64,000 nucleotides of DNA, from positions 79,136,685 to 79,200,684 of the forward strand of contig NC_092091.1 of the NCBI RefSeq assembly GCF_045679555.1, given 5' to 3'. This DNA comes from Salvelinus alpinus (lineage: Eukaryota > Chordata > Actinopteri > Salmoniformes > Salmonidae). Below are positions 44,624 through 59,600 of this stretch, in pieces (positions within the stretch are counted from its first letter, which is position 1; the number at the start of each line of letters is the position of its first letter). A program made the translations under genes and the position numbers. Under the pieces are notes generated by a model. It was given only the letters and a program-made list of their open reading frames with translations, was not told where the DNA came from and searched no databases.

Positions 44624-47600
44624 GTAAGATAATACGTATTATTTATAGTTATTTTATCCAATTTGATGTCACTAATAATTGTTTTACTTTTTTATCCTTG
44701 TAGTGTATTATGTGCAGTGGAAAATAGCAGAGTAATCAGTAATTTTGTCACTCTAATTCAAGTCTATTATATTCCTATTATTTTTCAAGAAAAGGGTGTT
44801 GTGAGTTGTATCGGCCACTAGAGGTCCCCACTCGCCTAGTAATGAGGTCACTTCTTGTGTAGGCTCGTGCTAGAAAGTTCAGACAGTTGAGGCAGTTTAG
44901 CTGCAAGGAAACTAAAGAGACTAAGAATGCCTAAACGTGTGATGACTATAGCTCCACTCAGGTTAGCCTGTATTTGCAGAAAGGAGGGGGGAATAATAAG
45001 GACTGGAAATGGGAATGCAAAAATGTCAGACTGCTCAATTAATCTAACAAGATAAGGTATTTTAAATTGTATTTTTAATTGTGTTGTCTTCCACTTAGCA
45101 TCGGGCCAGGAGAGATGGTCTGTGATGTCTGTGATGATGTCAAAGCTGTGAAGTCCTGTCTGACCTGCAACCAACACTACTGTGAGACCCACGTTAAGAA
45201 GCACTACACAGTACCTAAACTACAGAGACACACCCTGGTGGCGGTGACTGGAGAACTGGAGGAGAGACTCTGTCAGGAACACCACAGAGCTCTGGAGGTG
45301 TTCTGCAGGACAGACCAGACGATGATCTGCAGTCAGTGTGTAGTAACAGAACACAAAGGACATGATACAGACCATGATGAGATAAAACGAGCTGGAAGAC
45401 AGGTATTGTTTATGCTTTCTTCTACCCTTTATCACAATAGATGCTTACTTTCCTCTGTTGGCACCAATGTCCAATGCAAAGTAGTGATATTTGTTTTGGA
45501 ATTTCGCTATACAAAATGTTTGTTTCTCCATAAAATAGCACTTGTTCTGAAAACTATTTCATATTGATGATTTCATATTGACATGTTGCTCCTTTGTGAT
45601 CCTCAAATATGTTTTTCTTCTGTTGTCCTTTTTGATATAAAAGACTGAAGGGGAAGAGCAACATCGAAACCAGGTTTTAAATGAAGGTAAGTGTTCATCA
45701 TTCTAAGGCACAATTCACTGGTACTTAGTTCCATGTGTTATAGGTTGAAACATAACATACATGCTGTCATACAGTTTTCTAGCCTACTGGGTGTACAAAC
45801 CATACTATTTACTATACAACCCATGTAGCTGATGTGAATTGGACTCATTTTCTCATAATGAGGTAGCCCTGTCTGCAACTTAAAATCAGTGACCACGTTT
45901 GTATGCACACCAATATCCTGTTATTATTCGGGATACTGAAGTATTCTGTTATTGAGTTGACGCATATAAACATCATATCCCGTTTACAATAACCCGAAAA
46001 AGCTTGTAACCCGATGATGAGAAATCCAAATAAGATGCCTTGGATAAGCTGATCTTAGACGGTATACTGTGGCATGTCAACACTTTATCCCATTTACTGT
46101 TCTTTGCGGTCTGCGCCGGCTCAGATTCGCATATCATGTCATATCATATCACACATCATGCGTGTTGTGTGATCTTTTCATCTGATTGTCAAACAAATCA
46201 CTTCAAAAGGAAGGTTACCTGTGCAGTTCGATCCACCATAATAAAGACAATTCTCTTCAATAATGTTCAGCGAGTTCATACTAAGGGCTCTGTTTTCGGC
46301 TGGCGTTAAAGCAGCGCTATTGTCAAATGCACATTCGTTGGCTATTTTGACTTGTAAAAACCTTCCCTCTGCTATTTTCCAACCCTTGTGCCAGTGGTAA
46401 ATTACCTGTCTAACATCAGCTCACTTGCACTGAGGTGGAAATGTCTGAGGTGTGTCCTTAAACTTGTGCCAATTTCAGGCAGCGCAACTTGGGGAGATTT
46501 AAGAACAACCAACAGCTGTTTGAGCCGCCGGAAGATATTTTGAGTAGAGGGTGCTGAGTTTGGGGTGTAAAAAACAACACCTTTCTAATAAAGTATTTGC
46601 AAGTATTTACAATATAATACAATTCCTAATGTGATACGTAACCTAAACATAGGACAAGAGTGGGTAACATTATCATTATATCATATATAATTACTCCTGT
46701 CTATACAGAATTAAATACAACTTCACCAGAGAGCATGACAGCCACAGAGGATCATTAGCTTCTTTTATAGAAAGGAGCATGTCAAAGTTCTATGATTCAG
46801 TTTATTTTGAGAGGAAACACACGCCACCAGTGATGTAGTTTGTTATGATGTCAGAGCAGAAGTGTAATGATGATGCTTATAGAGATGGATTGTTTCATAT
46901 CACAAGCGTGTAGGCCTTATGCCTTCTTGGGAAGCCTGCAATTTGGGCAGCATGCGTGTCAATAGGCCTAGCTGATTATGGAGATGCAGCTGTCAGTGAA
47001 AAGGAATGCATCGAAAATATGTGTGAAGATAATGTCTTGAGTATAATTTGAAATGTTGATACAAGAAGGGGAGGGGTGTGTGGCAAAGATATTGTGGTCT
47101 TTCTCCAGAATGCCGCTGATCTGTCCCAACAATTCTTGCTCATTCATTGTTTTGTTGTGTTAATTGTTTGCCCTTTTTGTTTATTTTGTATCAATTCCCC
47201 ATTACATATGTCACCAGTGGTACATTTATTGTTAATCCCGTCGTTAGGTTACATTCATTTAAGGCATCCATGTTAATGCATGGATTAATTAGGATGTAGC
47301 ATATTGAATATCATTGTAGAATTTGCATACAATGCATCATCCAATTGCAATGTCTGTCTATGCCTACACATATTGTCTCAATGGCATTATCACTGTAAAC
47401 CCAGGCTGGTCACCCATGATACAATTCATGGAAACCGGCCACTTGGGCAGTGTGTGCAAACCTGGTCAAGAACTACAGGAAACGTATGATCTCTGTAATT
47501 GCAAACAAAGGTTTCTGTACCAAATATTAAGTTCTAATTTTCTGATGTATCAAATACTTATGTCATGCAATAAAATGCAAATGAATTACTTAAAAATCAT

Positions 47601-50600
47601 ACAATGTGATTTTTCTGGATTTTTGTTTTAGATTCCGTCTCTCACAGTTGAAGTGTACCTATGATAAAAATTACAGACCTCTACATGCTTTGTAAGTAGG
47701 AAAACCTGCAAAATCGGCAGTGTATCTAATACTTGTTCTCCCCACTGTATATAAGGCCGATATGACAAAAAGACAACATTCACACAGTGGGAGAATAAAT
47801 GCAACCACACGTTGGTTTCATCACAAAACTGGAGAGTAACCTCTGTCGGTGAAGTCCACAAAACATATTGCATGTAACAAACAGCTACAAAACCTACAGC
47901 ATGGTCAAGCAAGTTAATGTTGCCGTGATTTTCAGACTACTAAACAACTACTGATTTAGAACCACGGAGAGTTAGCTCCAGTCGCAAAAATACAGGAACT
48001 GCCTCCACTAACGTCATTCCAGCACCATTTCAACATCATCAAATCACCTGTGCTTAGGCTAATACGGTGACAACTTAAAGATACCAAAAAATGTTGTCCA
48101 ACATAAAAAAAAATATCTGTCCATGGTGCTCTCTGTGTGTGTTACGTGCAAGTAGAAAAAACATGTTGACTCACCCTTCATGTCGAGGAACGCCAATACC
48201 ATCCTCTCTTTCATGTTGCCAAAACGGTCTATGACTGTCATTCAGTAGCCTAATGTTACATGCTTTTAGTTTTGTTGTCCTAGACTAGGCTACCTGACTA
48301 AAAGACTTGCTAACTAGCTTAACTTACTTTCATGGGCAACGATGAGCCATCTAGTTAGTTAACGTGTTACGTTAGCCTACTACATATACCTACATATTGA
48401 ACTTCCTCTCATGTATGAATTTATAATCATTGGCCGGTACACAAAGTCCAAATCCCTATCTCCATCCCCATCCATGGCTAATTTAGGAAAGGGACGATTT
48501 TAGCTAGCTAGCCACCAGAGGAAAATGACACAACAAGATGCAACAACTTTTTTCTGTGAATGCTTTTGATGTGATTGGTGTGAAGCCAAATCCAAACTGG
48601 CTTCCCTTGACACCTTTTTTTTGGTTTGCCTGGACTATTCACAGTTATGCTCACTCAGTTTAGCTCAACATTGATTGGCTATTCTTTTATATATTTTTTA
48701 GGTCAAATGCTTGCTGGCTTCCCTTGCTATTGAACTCAATGCTATGTGCGGCAACATGTCATACTCTTTTTGACCAGAAAGCATCAGATAGATGGGCTAC
48801 ACTTACTGAGACAGAGGGGCACTGTTTCTCTCACTCTGATGCTTTCTCCGGTAAGATACAGCCACTTGTGAATTGAAGGACAATTATGAAACACAGAGAG
48901 GTGAAAGATAAATTATTTAATAAGATTTTTCTATTGGTCAATTTTTTTGTGAAGCCTGGATTCCCATGAATACACCCCACTGTGAATGATAGTTTCTCAC
49001 AGTATTTGAAAAATCTTTCCAACACTCTCCCTCTTGATAAACACCAGTCCTTGGAGTGAAAGAGCAAAATCCCATATATCCAGTGGAAACGTCATAAAAT
49101 ACCTGAACCCATTTTTCTTTACGCAAAAACAACTGTCTGTCCCAAGTTCCCTGGCGAGGGAAACTCTGAGGGCCCGGAATAGGCTAGTTGATACAATGTT
49201 GCAAGTTTGCTATCGAGTTCGCTATCAAGTTCGCTATAGATATTCATGTATTGTCATTGGGCCGGACCCAGTTGATTGATTTGATAAGCTACAATGTTGC
49301 ACTTCACTAGTAATATCTCAAGACAAATAAAAAGGTAGGCAGACAGGCAGAATAGAGAGATGAAAGAACGTGCTTTTCCATTATGATATTATACATTTTT
49401 ATTTGTCTGCTTTATGTATTTTTACGTAGTTATAGGCCTACTGCTACATTGGCCTAGGCTATTGCTTAGTTCCATGCGCTAATTCCTTTAGCCGCCAATG
49501 GCTCATAGTGAATCAATGTGTCCAAATGGCAGAGGCTGGTGCTCTCGAATTAGTGGAATTTGGGATTTTTATCATTTTAATTCCGATTTGTATTATAAAC
49601 CACATGACAATAATTTTGAGAAATTAAAATGTTATCGAAATGAAACTGTTCCATGAAAATTCTCATATGAAAATCATAACTGGCACGCAGATGGGAAGAA
49701 ATGGTAAGAGAAATTGTAAGCTTCCCCAAACTTGAAACGTACAAACTTGAACCGCACGTGCCGTCTAGGAATAGACCGTTGTGAACAGAGCACACATTTC
49801 TTTGTACTGCATAATTATAGTGTGTGTGTGTGTGTGTGTGTGGAGAGAGAGAAGGAACCAGAAAATACTCTGTCAAAGTCGAAGAAAAATTGCAACATTG
49901 ATTTAAAAAAATACAAAATAAAGCACTAATACATCTTGATTAGATAAATATTCAACCCCCTGAGTCAATAGATGTTAGAATCACCTTTGACAGCGATTAC
50001 AGTGTGAGTCTTTCTGGGTGTATCTCTAAGAACTTCCCACACCTGGATTGTGCAACATTTGCCCATTATTGTTGTCATAATTCTTCAAGCTCTGTCAACT
50101 TGTTTGTTGATCATAGCTAGACAACCATTTTCAGGTCTTGCCATAGATTTTCAAGCAGATTTAAGTTAAAAACTGTAACTACGCCACTCAGGAACAATCA
50201 CTGTCTTCTTGGTAAGCAACTACAAGTTTAGGTTTGGCTTTCTGTTTTAGGTTATTGTCCTGCTGAAAGGTAAATTAATCTTCCAGGTTCTGGGGGAAAG
50301 CAGACTGAACCTGGTTTTCCTCTAGGATTTTGTCTGTGCTCAGCTCCATTTTGTTTATTTTTTATCCTGAAAAACTCCCCAGTCCTTAACAATTACAAGA
50401 ATACCCATAACATGATGCAGCCACCACTATGCTTGAAAATATGAGGAGTGGTACTCAGTAATGTGTTGTGTTGGATTTTCCCCGAACATATCACTTTGTA
50501 TTCAGGACAAAAAGTTAATTGCTTTGCCACATTTTTACTATTATTACTTTAGTGCCTTGTTGCAAACAGGATGCATGTTTTGAAATATTTTTTATTGTGG

Positions 50601-53600
50601 CAATTAGGTTAGTATTGTGGAGTTACTACAATGTTATTGATCCATCCTCAGATTTTTCCTGTCACATCCATTAAACTCTTAACTGTTTTAAAGTCACTAC
50701 TGGCCTCATGGTGAAAATCCCAGAGCGGTTTCCTTCCTCTCCGTTAACTGAGTTTGGTTGGACGCCTGTATCTTTGTAGTGACTGAGTGTATTGATACAC
50801 CATCCAAAGTGTAATTAATAATCTTAGCATGCTGAAAGGGATATTCAATGTCTGCTTTTTTTTTCTTCCACCTATCTACCAATAGGTGCCCTTCATTGGG
50901 AAAATCTCCCTGGTCTTTGTGGTTGAATCTGTGTTTGAAATTCACTTCTCAACTGAGGGACCTTATATATAATTGCGTGTGTGGGGTACAGAAATAATGC
51001 AGTAATTTAAAAAAAATCATGTTAAACACTATTATTGCACACAGAGTGAGTCCATGCAACTTGTTATGTGAATTGTTAAGCACATTTTTACTCCAGAACT
51101 TATTTAGGCTTACCATAACAAGGGGTTCAATACTTATTGACTGAAGACATTTCAGCTTTTCATTTTTTATTAATTTGTAAACATTTTGAAAACATAATTC
51201 ACTTTAACATTACGGGGTATTGTGTGTAGGGCAGTGACAAAAAAAAAAGTATTAATTAAAAATTCTGACTAACACAACAAAATGTGGAAAAGTCAAGGGA
51301 TGTGAATAATTTCTGAAGGCACTGTAACTACTAATGTAGCAGTAGTAGCTATCCGAGCTGGTGTAACAATCCCACCAGTGTGCTGAACAATACAACAGAG
51401 TCGACCTGTTTCTACAACCATCTGCACAAGTATTTATAGTATCCTGGGTGTAAAGTAAGACCTCATCGAACCTTCCCACTGGGCACAAACTGGTTGACGC
51501 AATGATATTTCCAGATCATTTCAACAAAAACATTCCATCGGACAAAAACGCAAATCACTTGGAAAACTTAGAATTGCAACAATTCAATACACTCATTTCA
51601 GGAATTTCTGAAAATACCATGACATGGCTTAATTGTTTGATTTTGACAATTTAAAAAAAAATACACAGTCAGGTCCAAAGTTATTGGCACCGTTGATAAA
51701 GATGAGCAAAAAAGACTGTATAATATAAATGCTGAGCTATATTGCACACTACATTTAAATAATGATCTTGCTCGGAGAAAGAGATTTTGTTTAACAAGTA
51801 AAACAAAATATTCAAAAAAAGATAGGGGTCAAAATTATCGGCACCCCTGTTTTCAGTACAAGAGTCCTTGCGAGGATAACAACACTGAGCCTTTTTCTAA
51901 AATGATTTATGAGACTGAAAAACACATTGGAAGGGGTCTCAGACCATTCCTCCATACAGAATCTCAATTGTATTAGTATAAAATAATTTTTTGCATTCAA
52001 TATACCTCAGTATTTTGCTCATCTTTATCAAGGGTGCCAATAATGAGGGACCTGACTATACACACAGTACACACATTTTAATAGTTGTCTAGGATAACAC
52101 AATAAGTTCAATTAATTATTTGCATTGTAGTTCCTTAAAGTGCATGGTGCAATACATTATAATGACATGAAAAAGGTTCTGTGGTCGAGTCCTGGTTGGC
52201 CATCTAGCAATTTTGGCAAATGCAATGTGCAGGTTTTTATTTTCTTTAATATTACAAATCCGACTGACTGTTTGGCTTTGTCTTTCAATATCCTAAGCAT
52301 TTACAAAGACTTATCCCTGGCGTTATTCTACGTACATCTCCTTAATCACACCAACACTGACAACACTTTTTTAATATAGTTCTCCCAGCTCCAGACCAAC
52401 TGACTGTTGACTCAGTGGACACCACATCAGCTGCTGTTAGCTGGAGCCAGCCACCAGGATTGGACCAAACCCAACATCATTACCAGATCTCCTACCACTG
52501 TCCAGGGACAAAACAACACATCATTACCACGTCTTCACACAGATTCACTCTCTCTGACCTGAAACCTGCTACTGAATACTCTGTCACCGTCTGCACTGTG
52601 CTGGGAAATGGGGAACAAAGTCCAGCCATGTCAACAACCTTCACCACAAGTAAGTACTAACCTTTGAATCATACCTCTTTGTTATGCAAGTTCTAAGCAG
52701 ACCTGGGTTCAAATACTATTAGTAATCATTCAAATACTTAAGCTGGGCTTTATTGAGCCTGGTGTAATGGAACCGATAAAATAGTGGCCCGCCCATTTGG
52801 CACTCCAGGCAGGCTAAAGCAAATGCTAAAAGTATTTGTCAATGTCTGGTTCAAAGCAGATCACTCTGTTTTACTGTACGGTCAGGTCCAAAATGATTGG
52901 CACCCTTTATAAAGATGAGCAAAATAAAGTATACAATGATTTAAACTGAGCTATATAGTCTGCTAAACAAATAATTTAAAAAAATTAGATTATTTCATAC
53001 AATTGCTCAGAAAATAATATTTGTTTATTTTCAAAAAGATAAGGGTCAAAATGATTGGCACCCCTATTTTCAATAACTTTAAATACCTCACCTTGCGAGA
53101 ATAATAGCACTGATCCTTTTTCTAAAATGTTTTATGAGATTGTATAACACATATTTGGAGGGATCTTAGACCATTCCTCCATATAGAATCTTTCCTTTTC
53201 CTTGGTCTCCTTCATCTGCTCTTATGGACTGCCCTCTTCAATTCAAACCACTGGTTTTGAATGGCATTTAAGTTTGGAGACTGAGATAGTCATTGCAAAA
53301 TCTTGATTTTTGTGGCCAATTAACAATTTCTTTGTGTATTCTGATGTGTGCTTGGGGTTATTGTCTTGCTGAAAGATCTATTTGCGGCCAAGGTAGGCCT
53401 ACTGGGCAAAGTTCATGATGCCGTTGACCTTAACAAGGACCCAAGAACCAGCGGAAGCAGGATAGCCCCATAACATAAAAGATCCACCACCATATTTTAC
53501 AGAAGGTATGGGGGTTCTTTTCTGCAAATGCATCTTTCATTTGACGCAAAACCCACCACTGGTGTGTGTGGCCAAAGAGCCCTATTTTCATGTCATCTGA

Positions 53601-56600
53601 CCATAGCACCAGTTCCATTCCAAGTGTCAATGCCGTTTAATAAACTCCAGGCGTTTATGTTGGTTGGTTGCTCTCAAAAAGGCTTTTTCTGGCAATCCTT
53701 CCGAAAAGCCTATTGGCATGGAGGTGGCGTCCAATGCTAGATTTGGAGACTTGGTGAGCCCAAGATGCAACCAAGTTCTGTAATTCTCCAACTGTGGCCT
53801 TTTGACTTTTCATTGCCCCCCTGAACCATCTTCCTCACTGTGTGTGGGGAAAATATACACTTGTGTCCTCTACCAGTGGTAGAGTACAGTACAGTTCCTT
53901 AAACTGAGATTAATTAAGAAAATAGAATGTTAATGCATATGTAATTTGTTTTTATTTTTATTTATAAGAATCTTTAGTGGTGCCAATAACGTTTACCCCT
54001 ATCTTTTTGAGAAAAAATACTTTACTTGATAAACAAAATCTCTTTCTATAGCATGCAATATAGCTCTGTATTTGTATTTATTATATATAGTATTTTTTAT
54101 CAAGGGTGCAAATAATTTTGGACCTGACTGTATTTTCAAATGCTTTTTCAAAAAGAAATGTTGTTTCAAATGTATCTTAGAGGTCCAAGCACCAGGTGAT
54201 TTGAAGGTAGACCAGCTGAAACCTACCTCCTTCACCATTAGTTGGAGTAAGGCTCACGGAATGGAGAAAACCCCACATCACTTCCTCATCAGGGTAGCCA
54301 GAAGCCTAGAAGGATCCAAAATCCAAACGTAAGAGTTCTCAAAACCTCTGAACTGTCCCGTAAAATGTTATAATTCTCTTGGGAAAAAATTACTTTCTAC
54401 AATTTAGACCTCAAGAAATCCTCTCTTATAGAGAAGTAAATGAGTTTGGTGTTTTTTGCATTCAATTTCAAAAGTTAAAGGGATACTTCGTGATTTGGGG
54501 AATTACGTCTTTTTTCCTACTTACCCAGAGTCAGATAATCTAATGGAAACCATTTTTATGTCTCTGTTAGCTTAGCACATTTGATGGAAGTCTCCAGGAA
54601 CTTCTTGCCAGCTCCAAACGCTGGGAAACCGTATAGCTACTCCAAACCTTTGTCTTCTCCAAATAACAAGTGCGATTTTCTTGCAGCCAAATAACCGAGC
54701 CCCAAGAAGAGTACCTTGAATACTGCCACAGGAAATGTTCTGACCTGCAAGCTGGTACTGAATACACTGTCAGTGTCTCAACTATGCTGACCAATGGGGA
54801 ACAGAGTGAACCAGTCTCTACAACCATCTGTACAAGTAAGAGATCCCTTGTTCTTTCAGGAATATACAAAATAAAACGTACATGCTTTTCCATTTGGCTG
54901 TTGTTGATTCACCAGGATTAGTGCATATTTCACTTATTATAGGCCACTATCAGAACTTAAGAATTTCATTGTACCCAGGAATTACACCTTGACACATACA
55001 GTATGGGGTTCGGCAGCCGACGACCTTAGAGCATTCCACTTCTTTCAGTAAAAAAGCAAAAAACAAGAAACTGCAGTTGCAGTTGGCTAAGGAATAAAAA
55101 CACTGGATATTTGAAAAAACATTGACTGGTCTGATGAATCCCGGTTCCTGCTGTTTCACGCTAATGGGAGGACCAGGGTACGGAGAAACCCACATGAGTA
55201 CATGCATCCATCATGCCACGTGTTACCATTACAGGCTGCTGGTGGTGGTGTGATGGTGTGGGCTGTGTTTTCATGAAACACATTGGGCTCCTTGATAAAA
55301 GTAGAGCAATGTTTGAATGCCGCAGGATATCTGAACATCATTGAAAATCAGGTGCATCCCTTCATGGCAGCAGTCGATCGATCTGCCAATAGTTTTTTCA
55401 TCAGGATAATGCCCCATGCCACAAGGCTAGGATTGTCCAGGAATGGTTCCACGAATATTACAGTGAATTCGGCTTACTGCAGTGGCCTGCCCAGTCACCA
55501 GATCTCAATTGAATTGAGCATCTGCGGGATGAGATGGATCAAGCTGTTCTTAGTAGAGGTTCACTACCAGCCAACTTGACACAACTGTGGGAAGCATTGG
55601 AGTCAACATGGGCCTGCATCCCTGTGGAACGCTTTCGAAACCTTGTAGAGTCCATGCCCTGACGAATTGAGGCTGTTCTAAGGGCAAAAGGGGGTGCAAC
55701 TCAATATTAGGAAGGTGTTTGTAATGTTTTGTATACTTCCACCCAACGCCTTTTATGAAGGTTTTTGATTATAAAAAATAAAACAATCGAAAACCTTTGT
55801 GAATGGCTTCAGGTAGAAGTAAATGAATCCACAAACACAAACATAATTTTTCACATGTTAAATGACAGTGTTTTCATGAATTTGATTATATACTCTTGAG
55901 TCCCATTAAAAAACAGCAAGGGACATGATAGGAAGTATGCGGGGAACATGATAGGAAGTCATTACCTACAATGACTGCAGTAATTTGAAGTTAGACTCAG
56001 CGATGCACGAAGTAAACAATATCGGGCCGATTTCCGCAACAACTAGGTTTGAACTTCTCTACTATTTTGGTCCTCTATCTACCACACGTTAGAAGCTACA
56101 GTACGTGTGACTGTTTGAGAGCAAAGTCTTGCATCGCGCTCATCTCAATATCTGCAGTGCTGCTCGTGTCTACCTTTAAGATATTTAGGAAATTATATAC
56201 AGTTGAAGTTGGAAGTTTACATACACCTTAGCCAAATACATTTAAACTCAGTTTTTCACAATTCCTGACATTTAATCCAAGTAATAATTCCCTGTCTTAT
56301 GTCATTTAGGATCATCACTTTATTTTAAGAATGTGAAATGTCAGAATAATAGTAGAGATGTAACGTCCTCACCAGAGTTCTTATGTGTTTTGCTTGTTTA
56401 GTGTTGGTCAGGACGTGAGCTGGGTGGGAATTCTATGTTGTGTGTCTAGTTTGTCTGTTTCTGTGTCCAGCCTAATATGGTTCTCAATCAGAGGCAGCTG
56501 TCAATCGTTGTCCCTGATTGAGAATCATATATAGGAGGCTTGTTTTGTGTTGGGATTTTGTGGGTGATTGTTTCCTGTCTCTGTGTTTTGTCTGCACCAG

Positions 56601-59600
56601 ATAGGGCTGTCTCGGTTTTCACATTTGTTATTTTGTTACTTGTATTAGTGTTACCGTTTATTCGTCTAATTAAACATGTTGAACACTAGCCGCGCTGCAT
56701 TTTGGTCCTCTCCTTCATCCCAGGAAGAAAACCGTGACGAGAGAATGATTTATTTCAGCTTTTATTTCTTTCAGAAGTATACATACACTCAATTCGTATT
56801 CGGTAGCCTTACCTTTAAATGCTTTAACTTGGGTCAAACGTTTTGGGTAGCCTTTCACAAGCTTCCCACAATAAGTTGGGTGAATTTTGGCCCATTCCTC
56901 CTGACAGAGCTGGTGTAACTGAGTCAGGTTTGTAGGCCTCCTTGCTCTCACACGCTTTTTCAGTTCTGCCCACACATTTTCTATGGGATTGAGGTCAGGG
57001 CTTCGTGATGTTCACTCCAATACCTTGTCTTTGTTGTCCTTAAGCATTTTTGCCACAACTTTGGAAGTATGCTTGGGGTCAATGTCCATTTGGAAGACCC
57101 ATTTGCGACCAAGATTTAACTTCCTAACTGATGTCTTGAGATGTTGCTTCATTATAGCCACATAATTTTCCCTTCCTCATGATGCCATTTATTTTGTGAA
57201 GTGCACCAGTCCCTCCTGCAGCAAAGCACCCCCACAACATGATGCTGCCACGCCTGTGCTTCACGTCTGGGATCTGTTCTTCGGCTTGCAAGCCTCCCCC
57301 TTTTTCCTCCAAACGTAACGATGGTCGTTATGGCCAAACAGTACGATCTTTGTCCCCATGTGCAGTTGCAAACCATACTCATGTCCATTTGTATATTTAA
57401 TGACCTGTTCCTTGGTTCATTCTATAAATAGAATGCCTTTTTGTTAATGTCAAATATCTATTTATTTCACAAAATGTTTACATTCATGTTATGTTCAACT
57501 TCACAACTATTACTGAGCGATTAACCGAAATTTTTGACATTTTTTAAATAACTAAATGACCCACATCTCTTAAATGAATTAAATTCCATTTTGGAAAAAA
57601 CAAAGTGAGCTCAATGCATAGTTTCTCTAGAGATAAGTCAGATCAAGCCCAAACTGTGCGATGTCGTAGGGAGTTGTAGTTTCCAAAAGGCAAAATATTC
57701 TACATAGGTTAGCGCAGAAAACGTGATAATTAACTATAATGACCATAATCCACTGTGCGCCTACTTGTTTGGTTGTGTGGGCAAGACAACGAGACGGAAA
57801 GAAGAGACAGAAGAAAGTGCAATCGAGAGGGATAGAGAGCAGTTGCTTCAAAGTATCTGAAAATACATGATCTAAGTGATTGATAGTTGGTGTTCAGTAG
57901 TCATGAAAGTATGCCTCATTTTCTTAGAAGAACTACTAAAATAATGATTTTGTCAGACAGCATAGGCAGCAGCTCTATAGACATGAGATGACTTAGAATA
58001 AAATAATAAACTCATCAAATAAGTATGGGTCAAACGCCAATGTTCTGTACATTACCTTGGAGATAATAGGCAATGTAGCGGGAGGAGGTAGAAGCGAGTC
58101 CCTTTGCTGAGATAATTTTTCCAAAGTTAGGTTGTCACGCCCTGGCCTTAGTATTATTTGTTTTCTTTATTATTTTAGTTAGGTCAGGGTGTGACATGGG
58201 GAATGTTTGTGTTTTATAGGTTTTGGGTGGTTATATGGTAAAGGGGGTGTTGGGTGTAGTGTATGGGTTTGTGTTGAGTGCATGTGTCTAGCTGTGTCTA
58301 TGTTGGTGTAGTTGTCTAGGAGAGTCTATGGTTACCTGAATGGGTTCCCAATTAGAGACAGCTGATTTCTGTTGTCTCTGATTGGGAGCCATATTTAGGG
58401 TAGCCATAGGCTTTCATTTGATGTGGGTAATTGTCTATGTTATACGTTTGTAGCCTGTGTGTGCACTTCGTTCATAGCTTCACGATCGTTTTCTTGTTTT
58501 GTTTAGTGTGTAAGTGTTTTTGTTTCGTTTTGCCTTCGTATTCATTAAAAGGAATATGGCTTATTTTCCTACTGCTGCGTTTTGGTCCGTTAATCCTCCA
58601 CACGATCGTGACATAGGTACAGAACGGAGGCATTTATCACTTATACCACAGTTCCAAAAGAAAACAATACTAAAGCACACATTTACCTGTATAAATAATA
58701 TTTTTCTGTTTATATTTTCATCTTTATAAGCAAATTCATACTTTGGTTTCCAGTTGTTTCTTCGACTAGTTCTACATTTATGGACACGACCCAGTTCTTC
58801 GGTCTATATGTTCCGTTTTTCCTTGCTTGCTGACTAGCTACAGCTCACACGTCAGGATTGACTTTGAACCGGGAAATAAATCAGCTAGGTAGCTAACTTG
58901 ATTCTTCGTACATGTACTATCACAGTGGCTGCCGATCCGACTTTACTGGACCCCTCTTGCCAGCAGTTAAAGGTCTTACAGTCTCTGCTCTACTCAGAGA
59001 ACAGGCTACTCTGGTGAATGGTACTCGTTCAATAAAGTTAGATCAAAGCTGAATCAAGGTCTGCAAGATCACAAAATGATAGTATCCTAGATAAAATAAA
59101 CAAATATAATAGCACGTTATTGTAAGACAACAAAAAAAACACCACCTAATTTCTTAACTGGTTGTCTCAACTTTGGATGACTGATTGGATTTGCAAAAAG
59201 TCAGGAATTTTGTATTTTTTTCACCAAACATTTAACCGAAATCCAATGACATGGTGACACTGTTGGTTGATTTCACATTGAATTGTTAGTTGACAACTCA
59301 ACCAAATGTAAATCAAAACTAGATATTGAACTGAAGTCTGTATAGATGTCAGAGGTCTTTTTTTTTCTTACTAGTGTGTAGGGGGACTACAAAAATGTAT
59401 GTGTAAAGTAGAGCTAAAGAAACACGTGCAGAACATGTGCTACTGAGGTGAAAAAGCATAGGATTTGTGTAAACATTGGCGAGAGAGAGTTTCATTCCAC
59501 CATTTCTTTGTCTTGGCGCTATTCCTTTAAAATCCAAGTCACATTGAGAATGACTTTGTCATTTAAACCAAAACTGACCCATCACCTTATGTATTACTGC

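Noticed and set aside
45079-45567. 162-codon protein through the B-box exon
   Set aside because: It reads past a good splice donor at 45402 into intron, and starts inside the upstream intron.
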